From assembly GCA_002427845.1 (NCBI GenBank), contig DIYZ01000042.1, positions 19,198 through 26,802 on the forward strand: a DNA stretch of 7,605 nt, written 5' to 3'. The position numbers and the translations under genes were made by a program. Below are positions 1-7,576 of this stretch, in pieces. Below the pieces are notes generated by a model. The model was given only the letters and a program-made list of their open reading frames with translations. It had not been told where the DNA came from and ran no database searches. Origin of the DNA: Chloracidobacterium sp. UBA6041 (GTDB taxonomy: Bacteria; Acidobacteriota; Blastocatellia; Pyrinomonadales; Pyrinomonadaceae). Each line of letters begins with the position of its first letter. Position 1 is the first letter of the stretch.

Positions 1-15
1 GATTTTTCCGACAGA

Positions 16-40
16 CTCCAACGGGGCTGCCCCGTTGGGG
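16..40. repeat. GC-rich perfect hairpin, 3-nt loop
   Basis: CCAACGGGG (18-26) and CCCCGTTGG (30-38) form a perfect 9-bp stem around the loop CTG. The stem extends to 11 bp if a T·G pair and an outer C-G pair are counted. No T-run follows on either strand, so a classical intrinsic terminator is not supported. It could be a dispersed palindromic repeat or the 3' structure of an upstream gene beyond the window edge. Confidence 0.6.
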
Positions 41-139
41 ACCCCGCCTTGCCCCCGCTGTTTGGCTAGCATTCAAGTTGAAACTGTTGACCTGCGCTAC
101 CCTCACTTGATCCAGAGTTTTCTTTAATTATTGTTGGTG

Positions 140-155
140 GTCCGCTAAGGCGGAC
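140..155. repeat. Short hairpin GTCCGC/GCGGAC
   Basis: GTCCGC (140-145) pairs with GCGGAC (150-155) around a 4-nt loop TAAG, followed by TCAAAACGC. A gapped, inverted relative of this sequence (GTCCGC, AGGCGG, then AAAAGC on the minus strand) occurs at about 6644-6673, which hints at a dispersed family rather than a gene-specific regulator. Confidence 0.4.
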
Positions 156-238
156 TCAAAACGCAGACCGCCTCGCTACCGCTCACGCCTCGTTTAGGTA
201 ATAATGCTATCGTTTCTCCCTCAGTTTATCGGGTTCAT

Positions 239-1750
239 ATGCTTCATTGCCCCAAATGCGGACGTCACTATTCGGCAGACTTTGAGATTTGTCCGGATGA
301 CCAGTCGCCGCTACAGGCTGACGCGACCGTCTCTGAGCCTACTCCTTTAGACCCACTCGTCGGCCATACGCTCGACGACAAGTATCTCCTCGAAGAGCGT
401 TTGGGAATCGGCGGCATGGGCACTGTCTATCGCGCGCGCCACCTGCTCATCGATCGACCGGTTGCCGTAAAAGTTTTGAATGAACGTTTTGTTGAAGACG
501 ATGCGGCCCGTACCAGGTTTCGCCGCGAAGCAAGAGCTGCCGGCCGCCTGCAACACGCGAACGCCGTTACCGTCACCGACTATGGCCAATCACAAGATGG
601 TTATGTCTACCTCGTCATGGAGTTGCTCGAGGGCCGTACTCTCCGCGACGTTCTCGCGAAGGAAGCGCCACTTGACGCGGCGCGTTCCGTGTCGTTGATG
701 TTGCAGATTTCCGCGGCAGTGGCGGCGGCGCACGAAGCAGGAATAATTCACCGCGATCTGAAACCGGCGAACGTTTTTATCGTGCAACGCGCGGAAGTAC
801 CGGCTGTTGTCAAGGTGCTGGATTTTGGTATTGCAAAACTCGCCGCCGAAGCGCTGGACGAAGATGAGCCGATGACCCTGACGCAGGTCGGAGCGATGAT
901 CGGCACTCCGCGTTACATGTCGCCGGAGCAATGCGACGGCGCCGCGCTGACACCCGCGTCAGATGTTTACAGTCTCGGCGTCATTCTTTACGAGATGCTC
1001 ACGGGCACTGTTCCTTTCAGTGGTTCTTCGCCTTTGGCGATTGCAATGAAGCATACCTCCGAGACGCCCCGCAGTCCTCGCGAGTTGGTTTCTTCGATCC
1101 CACCGGCGCTGGAGCAGGTAGTCCTGCATACACTCGAAAAGAGCCCGGAGGATCGGCCGGCGAATGCCGCGGAGTTTCGCGAGGAGTTATTGGCGACGGC
1201 AGAGCGACTGGGCCTTGAACATGCGGCGATCACCAGTTCGCCAAATATGGCGGCCTTGCGCAGTGTCGGAACGGAATCGCCATCCGGGCGGCTGGTGATC
1301 GATATTTCTCGTTTGCGGGAAAATCGCGCTGCCGGCTCCGAGGGCACTGAACTGACTGTCGTCGCCCAGAGCCCAGGGGTCGCTGCCGGAAATGGTCCCG
1401 ACATACCGCCGCTGCAATCAACGGCCAGTCGCTCTTTCCCAAAACTCCTGGTGCCTTTCAATGGGTCGCGTAAGGAGAACAAACAACTCAAGGTGGTTGT
1501 CGCCGTTCTTGCCGCCATACTTCTAATTGGTGCAACACTCGCCGTCAGGTCGCTTATCAGCGCGCCGATCCCGCAAGCCGCGGCGACGGCAACGCCAAGT
1601 CCAACAGTGGAACCATCGCCGTCTCCTTCGCCCACGCCCGGGCCATCGCCAAACCGCGAAGTCAGAAAACCCGCTGCCAAGCCCACGAAGGAATCAAAAT
1701 CCAGTTCCTTCGTTAAGAAGGTTAAGCGTATATTCAGGAATCCGTTTTAG
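239..1750 (+). CDS. Membrane-anchored Ser/Thr protein kinase with N-terminal zinc-ribbon-like segment
   Basis: This is a Hanks-type protein kinase that transfers phosphate from ATP to Ser/Thr residues of cytoplasmic proteins. All catalytic landmarks are present: the glycine loop GIGGMG (56-61), VAVK with K78, a probable αC Glu E97, HRDLKPAN (171-178, catalytic D173), DFG (195-197) and GTPRYMSPEQ (222-231). The N-terminus has C4-x2-C7 and C18-P-D-D, a zinc-ribbon-like motif in which Asp stands where a fourth Cys would be expected. After the kinase domain (about 49-315) come a linker, a membrane helix (about 417-438) and a Pro/Ser/Thr-rich stretch (449-475). The tail (472-503) is strongly basic and should lie outside the cytoplasm. 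PASTA or other sensor repeats are absent. The start at 239 places the CPKC motif at residues 4-7, as usual for this architecture, although the ribosome site is weak. kdsA begins 15 nt downstream, so the two are probably co-transcribed. Substrates are unknown. Confidence 0.93.
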   Translation: MLHCPKCGRHYSADFEICPDDQSPLQADATVSEPTPLDPLVGHTLDDKYLLEERLGIGGMGTVYRARHLLIDRPVAVKVLNERFVEDDAARTRFRREARAAGRLQHANAVTVTDYGQSQDGYVYLVMELLEGRTLRDVLAKEAPLDAARSVSLMLQISAAVAAAHEAGIIHRDLKPANVFIVQRAEVPAVVKVLDFGIAKLAAEALDEDEPMTLTQVGAMIGTPRYMSPEQCDGAALTPASDVYSLGVILYEMLTGTVPFSGSSPLAIAMKHTSETPRSPRELVSSIPPALEQVVLHTLEKSPEDRPANAAEFREELLATAERLGLEHAAITSSPNMAALRSVGTESPSGRLVIDISRLRENRAAGSEGTELTVVAQSPGVAAGNGPDIPPLQSTASRSFPKLLVPFNGSRKENKQLKVVVAVLAAILLIGATLAVRSLISAPIPQAAATATPSPTVEPSPSPSPTPGPSPNREVRKPAAKPTKESKSSSFVKKVKRIFRNPF

Positions 1751-1765
1751 AATCAGTAGAGCTTC

Positions 1766-2608
1766 ATGGCAGACGTCCAGGTAAAGCCTTTCAGCGTAGG
1801 CAACACAACTTTCGGCGATGGCCGCCTAACAATCATCGCCGGCCCGTGCGTTATCGAATCGCGCGAACACGCGTTGATGATGGCCCGTGAATGCTCTGCG
1901 CGCGCACGCAACGCCGGGCTCGACTTCGTTTACAAATCATCATTCGATAAGGCCAACCGATCGTCGCTGCAAAGCTTCCGTGGCCTGGGTATGGAAGAAG
2001 GGCTGGAAGTCCTGCGGCAAGTTAAAGACGAAATCGGCGCGCCAGTGCTGACTGATATTCACGATGTTTCGCAGGTAGCGCCCGTGGCTGAAGTTGCCGA
2101 CATTTTGCAGATTCCCGCGTTTCTTTCGCGTCAAACTGATCTGGTGCTGGAAGCAGCGCGATCGGGCCGCGCAGTCAATATCAAGAAGGGGCAATTTCTC
2201 GCGCCTCACGATGCCCGCAATATTGTAGACAAAGCGAGGGCAGTCGGCTGCGAGAGGCTGCTGCTCACTGAGCGTGGCGTAAGTTTTGGCTACAACAATC
2301 TCGTAGTTGACATGCGTTCGTTTCCAATCATGCGCGAATTTGGAGTGCCGATAGTGTTTGACGTTACGCATTCACTTCAGCTTCCAGGCGGGCTCGGACA
2401 TGCAACCGGAGGGCAATCCGAGTACATCGAACCGCTCGCGCGCGCGGGAGTGGCTTGCGGTGTTGATGCGGTTTTTATGGAGGTGCATGAATGTCCGGAA
2501 CGCGCGCCCTCGGACGGTCCCAACGCGCTGCCGCTCGAACGAATGGAAGCTTTGCTGATGATTCTTCGGGACATTCACAAGCTTGTGACCACACGCGGCC
2601 ACGCTTGA
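1766..2608 (+). CDS. kdsA: 3-deoxy-8-phosphooctulonate (Kdo-8-P) synthase, metal-dependent class
   Basis: KdsA condenses D-arabinose-5-phosphate with phosphoenolpyruvate to form Kdo-8-phosphate in the cytoplasm, the committed step to the Kdo sugar of lipopolysaccharide. The 280-residue length is normal. Visible signatures are AGPCVIES (25-32), YKSSFDKANR (56-65), FRG (71-73), TDIHD (96-100), QIPAFLSRQTDL (115-126), NIKKGQF (138-144), LTERG (167-171), DVTHSLQLPGG (199-209) and the C-terminal MEVHECPERAPSD (238-250). C28, H202, E239 and D250 fall at the same spacings as the metal ligands Cys11, His185, Glu222 and Asp233 of the Aquifex enzyme. This places it in the metal-dependent class rather than the E. 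coli-like class with Asn at the Cys position. The gene follows the kinase by 15 nt and no strong Shine-Dalgarno is visible, so coupled translation is plausible. The next gene starts 41 nt downstream. Confidence 0.97.
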   Translation: MADVQVKPFSVGNTTFGDGRLTIIAGPCVIESREHALMMARECSARARNAGLDFVYKSSFDKANRSSLQSFRGLGMEEGLEVLRQVKDEIGAPVLTDIHDVSQVAPVAEVADILQIPAFLSRQTDLVLEAARSGRAVNIKKGQFLAPHDARNIVDKARAVGCERLLLTERGVSFGYNNLVVDMRSFPIMREFGVPIVFDVTHSLQLPGGLGHATGGQSEYIEPLARAGVACGVDAVFMEVHECPERAPSDGPNALPLERMEALLMILRDIHKLVTTRGHA

Positions 2609-2649
2609 GGATGGTTTATAAAATCAAAAGAAAAACAATTCGCGCAGAT

Positions 2650-4950
2650 ATGAAGAGAATTCTCGCAGCCAGTCTTACAACACTCGCAATTTTTGTTTTC
2701 TCAACTACAGCGTCCGCTCAGGAAGAAGCAAGAGCGGCCTGGCAAATAACTGACTTCAACATTGCTGCGAATGTGCAGCAGCCGGAGCGCGTTTTAAACG
2801 TTCAGGCAACTCTCAATGCAAGCAATGTCGGGCGCGGTATCGGTTCGTCTTTTACGTTTCGCATCAACGGTAAAGCGAGTATCAAGGCGGTGACGGTTGG
2901 GGGAGCGACTGCGACCTTTCGCACTGTTGCGGAGAGCTACGGAAATCTGCAAAGGGTAACTGTTACGCTTCCCAGTACGATTCCGCCAAATTCACCCGCC
3001 GTGTTGAATATCAGTTATACGCTGCCGGTTGAAAGCAATACCGGTCTCGGCGCAATCTCGCCAATCGGTTCTCAGTTTCTTCCGCTTTCGTTCTGGTATC
3101 CGGCGCCGAACACGCCCTTTACCGTGCGAGGCGCAGACACGGCGCCATTTCGTCTGGTTGTTAACGGCGCAAACGTGATTAGTTCCGGATTGGAAAAGAG
3201 CGGCGCGGCAGGTGCAACTGTTTACGAGCAGTCGCTTAATGCGCAGCCGTTTTTTGTTCAGGGAGACTGGGACAAGGTTGAAGGCACGGGCGAAAGCAAA
3301 AACATCACGGCGTTTCTTCCCCGAGGTGCGACGACGGAAGAGAAAAAACAGGCAGAAGCGATCCTGGTTTTCGCCGGCAATGCGCAGGCCTATTACGCGG
3401 GCCAGCTTGGTCCGGCGCCGGACGCGCCCATTCGCCTTGTTTCAGTGCGCCGTGGCTCCGGCTTTAATGATGCCGGTACGATTCTGATTGATCCCGCCAT
3501 TTTTCGCCGTACGAAATTGGATTCGGCGACGGCGCTGCTTATTTCCGAAGCCATATCGCGCTTGTGGCTCGGGGCGCAGACGCCCGTGCGAGGCGAAGGT
3601 GGCGGACTGCTGCGAGACGGGCTGCCGCGCTTTCTGGCAACGTTGTTCATTGAGAAACAATTTGGCCGCGAGGTGGCCCAGGAGGAACGCTTGCGAGAGC
3701 GGCTCGCTTACAGCACGGTCGCAAAAAGGGATGCGCCGCTCGCGCGCCTGACGCCGCTTGATCCGGTTTATTTCAGCTCCGTGCCGAATAAGGGGGCCAT
3801 GGCCTGGCGGCTGATTGATCAGACCCTGGGACATGACGCCTTCATTACGACACTTCGTGGTCTGTTGCAGACGGGCAAGGGAACCGTTAACGGAATCAGT
3901 CTTGCCGCTCTGCGTACTGCTTTAGGCGAGCGCGGCGGCGAACGAATTAAGAACCTCCTCGATCAGCAATTTGATCAGGTGACGGATATTGATTTAATGA
4001 CCGGCGTGCCGCAACAGCGCGGAGGGGACTGGGTGGCCGCGTTGAGAAATCTGGGATCGTATGACGTTATAACTACGGTTAGAGCCACAACGGCGAGCGG
4101 TGAACAGCTTTCGGTTGACGTGACCGTCCCGGCACGAAATTTCAGTGAGGCTGTGTTCAAAACTCCGTCAAAGATCGTCCGGCTCGAGATTGATCCCGAG
4201 AAGCTCTATCCGCAGTTGGACTATTCAAATGACAGCGCGCCTCGGACGCGCGACGTTCAGGAAGCTTTGGGCGAAGCGACGCGTCAATTCGGCGCCCAGG
4301 ATTACGTGAAAGCCGAAGCCATCGCGCGAGAGATACTTGCAATGACGCCTCGTATGCAGGAAGCACGCATTATTCTGGCGCGCGCGCTGCTGGGCCAGAA
4401 CAGGAATGACGAGGCAGAGAAGTTGTTTCGCGTCGCAATAGAAGAAACACTGCCGACGCCTGCGACGCTGGCGTGGGCCAATATCGGCCTCGGCGAGCTT
4501 GCTTTAAAAAAGGGGCAAGCGGCGGAGGCTGCGAAGCACTTCAATGATGCTGTGCGTGCTGATGCAGAATATGCTTCATCGCTGGCGGCTCGCGCCGGGC
4601 GCATCAGGGCTGAAACGGCGGCAAATACTTTGCAGGTCGATCCCGCAATCCGTACCTTCATCACGCAACTTGACCAGGCGATTACGAGCGGAAAGAAGAC
4701 CGAGCTTGAGTCGCGCGTCGTTTCCGGGGAACTCTTCAGGTTCATCAACGGCGTGGTGGGAACGCAGCCTGAGATATGGCAGACGCGGGTCTTACGCACG
4801 GAACAACTGGACGCCAATCTGGCGGCTGCTGATGTCAGCCTCGAGACCAAGGAATTGGGGCGGCAACAGTCGGGCACAGCCGTGCTCATTCTTTCGCGCG
4901 CCGGCGGCGGTTGGAAACTCGTCGGAATCGATCTCTTTGAAGTGCGATAA
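2650..4950 (+). CDS. Secreted M1-peptidase-like protein with TPR repeats, probably catalytically dead
   Basis: This is a 766-residue exported protein. ATG 2650 gives a textbook signal peptide: MKR, a hydrophobic core, and ASA (21-23) before Q24. ATG 2611 in the same frame would only add a charged 13-residue extension, and the frame open further upstream overlaps kdsA. Residues 30-210 look like the β-rich N-terminal domain of M1 aminopeptidases. Residues 260-450 follow the M1 catalytic domain: GSGFN (269-273, GAMEN position), EAISRLWLG (300-308, HExxHxWWG position), LRDG (321-324, LNEG position) and PNKGA (379-383, YxKGA position). Every catalytic or zinc-binding residue is replaced at these places. 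About three TPR units follow (537-640), then a C-terminal α/β segment (665-766) that could be NTF2-like. It may act as a binding scaffold outside the cytoplasm. The order kdsA, this gene, kdsC suggests one transcript. Function is unknown; the M1 relationship is motif-level. Confidence 0.85.
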   Translation: MKRILAASLTTLAIFVFSTTASAQEEARAAWQITDFNIAANVQQPERVLNVQATLNASNVGRGIGSSFTFRINGKASIKAVTVGGATATFRTVAESYGNLQRVTVTLPSTIPPNSPAVLNISYTLPVESNTGLGAISPIGSQFLPLSFWYPAPNTPFTVRGADTAPFRLVVNGANVISSGLEKSGAAGATVYEQSLNAQPFFVQGDWDKVEGTGESKNITAFLPRGATTEEKKQAEAILVFAGNAQAYYAGQLGPAPDAPIRLVSVRRGSGFNDAGTILIDPAIFRRTKLDSATALLISEAISRLWLGAQTPVRGEGGGLLRDGLPRFLATLFIEKQFGREVAQEERLRERLAYSTVAKRDAPLARLTPLDPVYFSSVPNKGAMAWRLIDQTLGHDAFITTLRGLLQTGKGTVNGISLAALRTALGERGGERIKNLLDQQFDQVTDIDLMTGVPQQRGGDWVAALRNLGSYDVITTVRATTASGEQLSVDVTVPARNFSEAVFKTPSKIVRLEIDPEKLYPQLDYSNDSAPRTRDVQEALGEATRQFGAQDYVKAEAIAREILAMTPRMQEARIILARALLGQNRNDEAEKLFRVAIEETLPTPATLAWANIGLGELALKKGQAAEAAKHFNDAVRADAEYASSLAARAGRIRAETAANTLQVDPAIRTFITQLDQAITSGKKTELESRVVSGELFRFINGVVGTQPEIWQTRVLRTEQLDANLAAADVSLETKELGRQQSGTAVLILSRAGGGWKLVGIDLFEVR

Positions 4951-4980
4951 ATAGGACAGACGTTCCTGTCTGTCTATTTT
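4949..4980 (+). terminator. Possible intrinsic terminator or attenuator after the M1-like gene
   Basis: GACAGAC (4955-4961) pairs with GTCTGTC (4968-4974) around the loop GTTCCT. The stem can extend by AAATA with TATTT if G4954 is bulged, and TATTTT follows directly. It looks like a weak terminator that could reduce read-through into kdsC. It is also the left arm of the 65-bp inverted-repeat element, so the terminator role may be incidental. The stem is only 7 bp and the T-run is 4 long. Confidence 0.35.
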
Positions 4981-5016
4981 AGAAAAACCAGGTGACAGGC
5001 AAGAATGCCTGTCCTA
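4952..5016. repeat. 65-bp palindromic element with 16-bp terminal inverted repeats
   Basis: The left end TAGGACAGACGTTCCT (4952-4967) and the reverse complement of the right end, TAGGACAGGCATTCTT (from 5001-5016), match at 13 of 16 positions. The first 8 bases are perfect and the three differences are all transitions. Each arm also folds on itself: GACAGAC/GTCTGTC at 4955-4974 and GACAGGC/GCCTGTC at 4994-5013, both with 6-nt loops. The element begins 1 nt after the stop of the M1-like gene and ends 8 nt before the kdsC start, so it fills the spacer. It resembles REP/BIME-type or MITE-like intergenic repeats; other genomic copies cannot be shown from this window. Confidence 0.75.
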
Positions 5017-5024
5017 CGTTGCGT

Positions 5025-5561
5025 ATGGAAGATCTCTCCTCAATTGAACGGCGCGCATCACACATCAAGTTGCTCTTGATGGATTGTGATGGCGTGCTCA
5101 CCGACGGTCGTCTCTGGCTCTTGGAGGAGGGCGGCGAGCACAAAAGCTTCAACACACAAGACGGGCTGGGTCTCGACTTGTTTCACCGCTCCGGACTCAA
5201 GTCGGGAATCATTTCCGGACGCCGCTCGGTGGCGGTCGAGCGGCGAGCCGCCGAACTGGGTGTTGATTATTTACGACAAGGTGATCCCCACAAGATAAGC
5301 GCCTTCGAAGAGATACTGCGCCTGGCAGGTATCGAAGAAGACGAGGTTGCTTTCGTGGGCGACGATCTAACAGACATTCCACTTATGCGGCGATCGGAGC
5401 TGGCGGTTGCCGTTGTCGACGCGGCTGCTGAGACTCGATCCGCGGCGCATTACGTAACGCGAACAGCCGGCGGCCGCGGCGCTGTCCGTGAAGTAGTCGA
5501 GATCATTCTCAAATCACAGGGTCGTTGGAACGATTTGGTAGAAGAATATTTGCAGAAGTAG
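5025..5561 (+). CDS. kdsC: Kdo-8-phosphate phosphatase (KdsC-like HAD hydrolase)
   Basis: KdsC hydrolyses Kdo-8-phosphate to Kdo and phosphate, the step after KdsA. The 178-residue protein lacks a cap domain, as expected for this tetrameric HAD subgroup. Motif I is MDCDGVLTDG (19-28, nucleophile D20 and acid/base D22), motif II IISGRRS (62-68, S64), motif III probably K90 in GDPHK, and motif IV GDDLTDIPLM (112-121, D113 and D114 for magnesium). The tail GGRGAVREVVEIIL (149-162) is typical of KdsC. ATG 5025 is chosen because the frame open further upstream starts at a GTG (4992) and its codons lie in the inverted-repeat element. No Shine-Dalgarno precedes 5025. The related sugar phosphatases of sialic-acid-type pathways share these motifs, but kdsA nearby favours Kdo. 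The gene is the last of the plus-strand run, and kdsD and kdsB are not in the window. Confidence 0.88.
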   Translation: MEDLSSIERRASHIKLLLMDCDGVLTDGRLWLLEEGGEHKSFNTQDGLGLDLFHRSGLKSGIISGRRSVAVERRAAELGVDYLRQGDPHKISAFEEILRLAGIEEDEVAFVGDDLTDIPLMRRSELAVAVVDAAAETRSAAHYVTRTAGGRGAVREVVEIILKSQGRWNDLVEEYLQK

Positions 5562-5568
5562 CACTCAG

Positions 5569-5606
5569 CAGTGGGCAGCAAGCAGTGGGCAGTGGTCAGT
5601 GGGCAG
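5569..5606. repeat. Three copies of CAGTGGGCAG with a 14-bp period
   Basis: CAGTGGGCAG occurs at 5569-5578, 5583-5592 and 5597-5606, each exactly 14 bp apart, with variable 4-bp linkers CAAG and TGGT between them. The array starts just after the kdsC stop codon. It is too short and irregular for CRISPR. Its position and GC-rich motif suggest dispersed low-complexity intergenic repeat DNA or a tract expanded by slippage. Confidence 0.75.
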
Positions 5607-5632
5607 GGAGCTTTGGGTTGGGTCTCGGCAGT

Positions 5633-5644
5633 TCCAGATCTGGA
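5633..5644. repeat. 12-bp perfect palindrome TCCAGATCTGGA
   Basis: A perfect dyad centred between 5638 and 5639, followed by TTTT (5645-5648). The stem would be only 4 bp with a GATC loop, so a terminator for kdsC is weak. An operator-like protein site or chance are alternatives. Confidence 0.35.
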
Positions 5645-5657
5645 TTTTCCATATGTC

Positions 5658-5677
5658 ATTTGCCATTATTTGCCATT
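5658..5677. repeat. Tandem duplication of ATTTGCCATT
   Basis: Two perfect head-to-tail copies (5658-5667 and 5668-5677), followed by a partial ATTGCCAT at 5682-5689. It sits in the same 195-nt spacer as the 14-bp-period array but is unrelated in sequence and AT-rich, so the spacer is a patchwork of two repeat types. Confidence 0.6.
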
Positions 5678-5713
5678 TCTGATTGCCATGTGCTGCGATC
5701 AGTTGTTGCTTCG

Positions 5714-5742
5714 TTGACAGTTACCTTCGCCTTAACTATCTT
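5714..5742 (+). promoter_or_regulatory. Sigma-70-type promoter for tRNA-Gly
   Basis: A perfect -35 box TTGACA (5714-5719), a 17-bp spacer and a -10 box TATCTT (5737-5742, four of six consensus bases). Transcription would start near 5749, a few bases before the tRNA 5' end at 5757. The near-ideal geometry fits a strong stable-RNA promoter. It may also drive the gene at 5891. Confidence 0.7.
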
Positions 5743-5756
5743 TTGATTGCTCTCGA

Positions 5757-5831
5757 GCGGGCGTAACTCAATGGTAGAGTGTCAGCTTCCCAAGCTGGAA
5801 GTTGCGGGTTCGATCCCCGTCGCCCGCTCCA
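5757..5831 (+). tRNA. tRNA-Gly, anticodon CCC, encoded CCA
   Basis: A complete 75-nt cloverleaf can be drawn. The acceptor stem is GCGGGCG (5757-5763) with CGCCCGC (5821-5827), discriminator T5828 and genome-encoded CCA (5829-5831). The D arm is ACTC/GAGT with GG in the loop. The anticodon arm is TCAGC/GCTGG with loop TTCCCAA, giving anticodon CCC, which reads the glycine codon GGG. The variable region is AAGTT, and the T arm is GCGGG-TTCGATC-CCCGT. T6 at 5833-5838 follows the CCA directly and may help end transcription. No integrase gene or duplicated tRNA 3' end is visible nearby. Confidence 0.97.
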
Positions 5832-5890
5832 ATTTTTTGCGGCACACGATCTGGTAATCGCTGCCGGTCGTAGTACCACGGAGATGAATC

Positions 5891-6583
5891 ATGAGAATTC
5901 TCTTGCTCTGGACACTTCTCCTAATTCTTTTGCACCCCGGTCAAAATCCTGCTACGACCGCTGAAAATTCTCCCGTCGAAATACTCAGTTTCAAGTTCTA
6001 CAAGACTCGTCAGGTGAAGGAGAAAACTGATCCTACGGAGACTGGTCCGGTTGCGGCTACGATATCTGGTGACAGAAACGCCGAGCGTAACCGCCGGGCC
6101 AACCCCACGCCTGGAGAAAGAGATCCGTATGACGATACTGTCGATGCGCGCAGCGCAGCATTGGAGCGAAGCGTGCAGGAATCGCGCGCCGCGAAGCCCG
6201 TAGATGGTTTCGCCTATCGCGCGAAAGTGCAAAACGCTAGCGCAAAGGTCATTGAAATTCTGTTCTGGGAGTATCAGTTCGTAGACTCAACCAATCCAGC
6301 GATTATGTCGCGCAGACAGTTTCTCTGCGCTGTCAACATCAAGCCGGCGAAAGAGAAAGAGATTCAAGCGTTTAGTTTGTCAGGTTCCAGCGATGTGGTA
6401 AGCGTTGGAGCGCTCGCCAACAAAGCGGGCAGTCCTTTTCAGGAGAAGGCCGTCATCAATCGCGTGGAATACGCGGATGGAACAATCTGGCAAAGAAAAG
6501 ACTGGAGTCCTAACGACGTCAGGCTGGGCTACGAACGGGCTCTCCGCACGCCGTGGGGAACAGAGATGTGCAGAAGCCTTTGA
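5891..6583 (+). CDS. Secreted conserved-type protein of unknown function
   Basis: The gene encodes 230 residues that I cannot assign to a named family. The first 17 or so residues (MR, then a Leu-rich core) form a signal peptide or membrane anchor. Residues 25-105 are polar and charged, probably an extended linker, with an Arg/Asn/Pro-rich patch at 61-80. Residues 107-205 look like a compact β-rich domain: FAYRAKVQNASAKVIEIL (107-124), FWEYQFVD (125-132), RRQFLCAVNIKP (141-152), VINRVEYADGTIWQRKDW (188-205). The alternation, an NxxxK turn and a late Trp suggest an Ig/Fn3-like sandwich, but this is only inference. Cys residues are at 146 and 227. The start is supported by GGAG (5880-5883) 7 nt upstream of ATG 5891; ATG 5884 is too close to that site and in another frame. 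It lies 59 nt after the tRNA and may use the same promoter. Confidence 0.8.
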   Translation: MRILLLWTLLLILLHPGQNPATTAENSPVEILSFKFYKTRQVKEKTDPTETGPVAATISGDRNAERNRRANPTPGERDPYDDTVDARSAALERSVQESRAAKPVDGFAYRAKVQNASAKVIEILFWEYQFVDSTNPAIMSRRQFLCAVNIKPAKEKEIQAFSLSGSSDVVSVGALANKAGSPFQEKAVINRVEYADGTIWQRKDWSPNDVRLGYERALRTPWGTEMCRSL

Positions 6584-6633
6584 ACCGGTGCGGTAAGCTA
6601 CCTCTTATTCATCAACTAATAGACCGGCCCGAT

Positions 6634-6685
6634 AGAGCTAACTGCTTTTCGAGGCGGATCCCGCCTGCGGACATTGCAGTTCTCT
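6634..6685. terminator. Nested inverted repeat between convergent genes, possible bidirectional terminator
   Basis: Outer arms AGAG (6634-6637) and CTCT (6682-6685), then AACTGC (6640-6645) and GCAGTT (6676-6681), enclose an inner hairpin AGGCGG (6652-6657), loop ATC, CCGCCT (6661-6666). Only the bases CT are bulged between the outer arms. The right arm ends exactly at the stop codon of the FHA gene. Long T-runs are missing (only CTCTTT on the plus strand), so termination activity is plausible from position but not certain. Confidence 0.4.
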
Positions 6686-7414
6686 TTATGCTTCGTATTC
6701 GAAGCGCGCCACGTCTGACTCGCCAAGAATCACCGTGTCTCCGGAATTCAATGTGGCTTCCGTGACTCGTTCCGACTTCGGATCGTTAATAAACGTTCCG
6801 TTGCGGGAGTCCTGGTCCACGATTTTGACGACACTATCACGCACGCCAATCCAAAGATGCCGCTTCGAAATTCGCGGATCTGAGACGACTATCTGCGAAA
6901 GACTACTCTCGCGACCGATATATGATCCTTCCGGCTTCACGTCGAATTGCTGGCCGGCCAGGACACCCGAAGTAAACTTTATCGAACCATAGGTGATGGC
7001 AACAGTCTTCTCGCGGGTGACGGCAACTGTGCGCGACGGATCAAACTCTGCTGCACCTGAATCAGCAGGGTCGAAAGCGCCTTCCGGAACACTTGCCACG
7101 TTTGGCTCCGGCAATGGCGGTGGCGTTTCAAAAGCGGGGGGAGGCGCGTCAAATACGACAGCGGCCTGCGGGATTTCTGGTGGCGGCATTCCCTCATAGC
7201 TTGAAGGACCGGGCCCGCTCGACATGACCCTGGCCGAGTTGGCCTGGAGCTTCCGGGCCTTGCTCCGTTTGCGCGCTACAAAAAATATCGTCAGACCGAC
7301 ACCGATGATCAGCACGACAAAAAAGAGAAGCACCAGGACAACAGCGATAATAATCCACATCGGCAAGTCAGACTGGGGCTCTTGAAATGCCAGGGCCAGA
7401 AAACTGTGAGTCAT
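6686..7414 (-). CDS. Membrane-anchored FHA-domain protein
   Basis: The 242-residue protein has a short N-terminus, one long membrane helix (about 19-46), a basic patch RKRSKARK (48-55) that should hold the C-terminal part in the cytoplasm, a Pro-rich linker (about 68-106) and a C-terminal FHA domain (about 145-242). FHA domains bind phosphothreonine peptides. The core residues are visible: IGR (166-168), RISKRH (181-186, S183 and H186) and SRNGTFIN (203-210, N205 and G206). Just before the domain, residues 128-141 contain TVAVT and TVAIT eight residues apart, giving T129, T133, T137 and T141 as possible phosphosites. The start is fixed by AAGGAG 8 nt upstream. The gene is convergent with the 5891 gene. 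A role in reading Ser/Thr-kinase signals is inferred; the kinase at 239 is a candidate partner. Confidence 0.92.
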   Translation of the reverse strand: MTHSFLALAFQEPQSDLPMWIIIAVVLVLLFFVVLIIGVGLTIFFVARKRSKARKLQANSARVMSSGPGPSSYEGMPPPEIPQAAVVFDAPPPAFETPPPLPEPNVASVPEGAFDPADSGAAEFDPSRTVAVTREKTVAITYGSIKFTSGVLAGQQFDVKPEGSYIGRESSLSQIVVSDPRISKRHLWIGVRDSVVKIVDQDSRNGTFINDPKSERVTEATLNSGDTVILGESDVARFEYEA

Positions 7415-7422
7415 TGCAGATG

Positions 7423-7428
7423 CTCCTT
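7423..7428 (-). promoter_or_regulatory. Shine-Dalgarno of the FHA gene
   Basis: On the minus strand AAGGAG lies 8 nt before ATG 7414. It is the strongest ribosome binding site in the window and decides the FHA start. Confidence 0.85.
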
Positions 7429-7546
7429 GGAAAGAATGACGTAATTCCGCTTGGCTTATTCAGCCGGGAATATTAGCGCAAAAATGAGTTGACCGTTGAT
7501 AAATCTCGCCAGTGCCCTAATTCTCCGTTGTTCAGTTGAAACGCTG

Positions 7547-7575
7547 CTTCTAGTGGAATTTCAAGCGGAAGTCAA
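7547..7575 (-). promoter_or_regulatory. Candidate sigma-70 promoter for the FHA gene
   Basis: On the minus strand TTGACT (7575-7570) and TAGAAG (7552-7547) are separated by exactly 17 bp, matching consensus at five and four of six positions. It would give a leader of about 125 nt before the FHA start. The -35 box overlaps the leader of the possible divergent gene at 7577. Confidence 0.4.
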
Positions 7576-7576
7576 T

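Larger units (their letters stand above)
1..238. other. Non-coding leader upstream of the kinase gene
   Basis: I see no convincing gene in this stretch. It holds two hairpin-forming sequences (listed separately) and a GC-rich patch around 150-190 with CGCTACCGCTCACGCC, which reads like dispersed intergenic repeat DNA. The only promoter-like sequence I can offer for the kinase operon is an extended -10 (TGCTATCGT, 205-213) about 25 nt before the start codon, with no recognisable -35 box. TTGACC at 87-92 looks like a -35 box but has no -10 at the right distance. Confidence 0.5.
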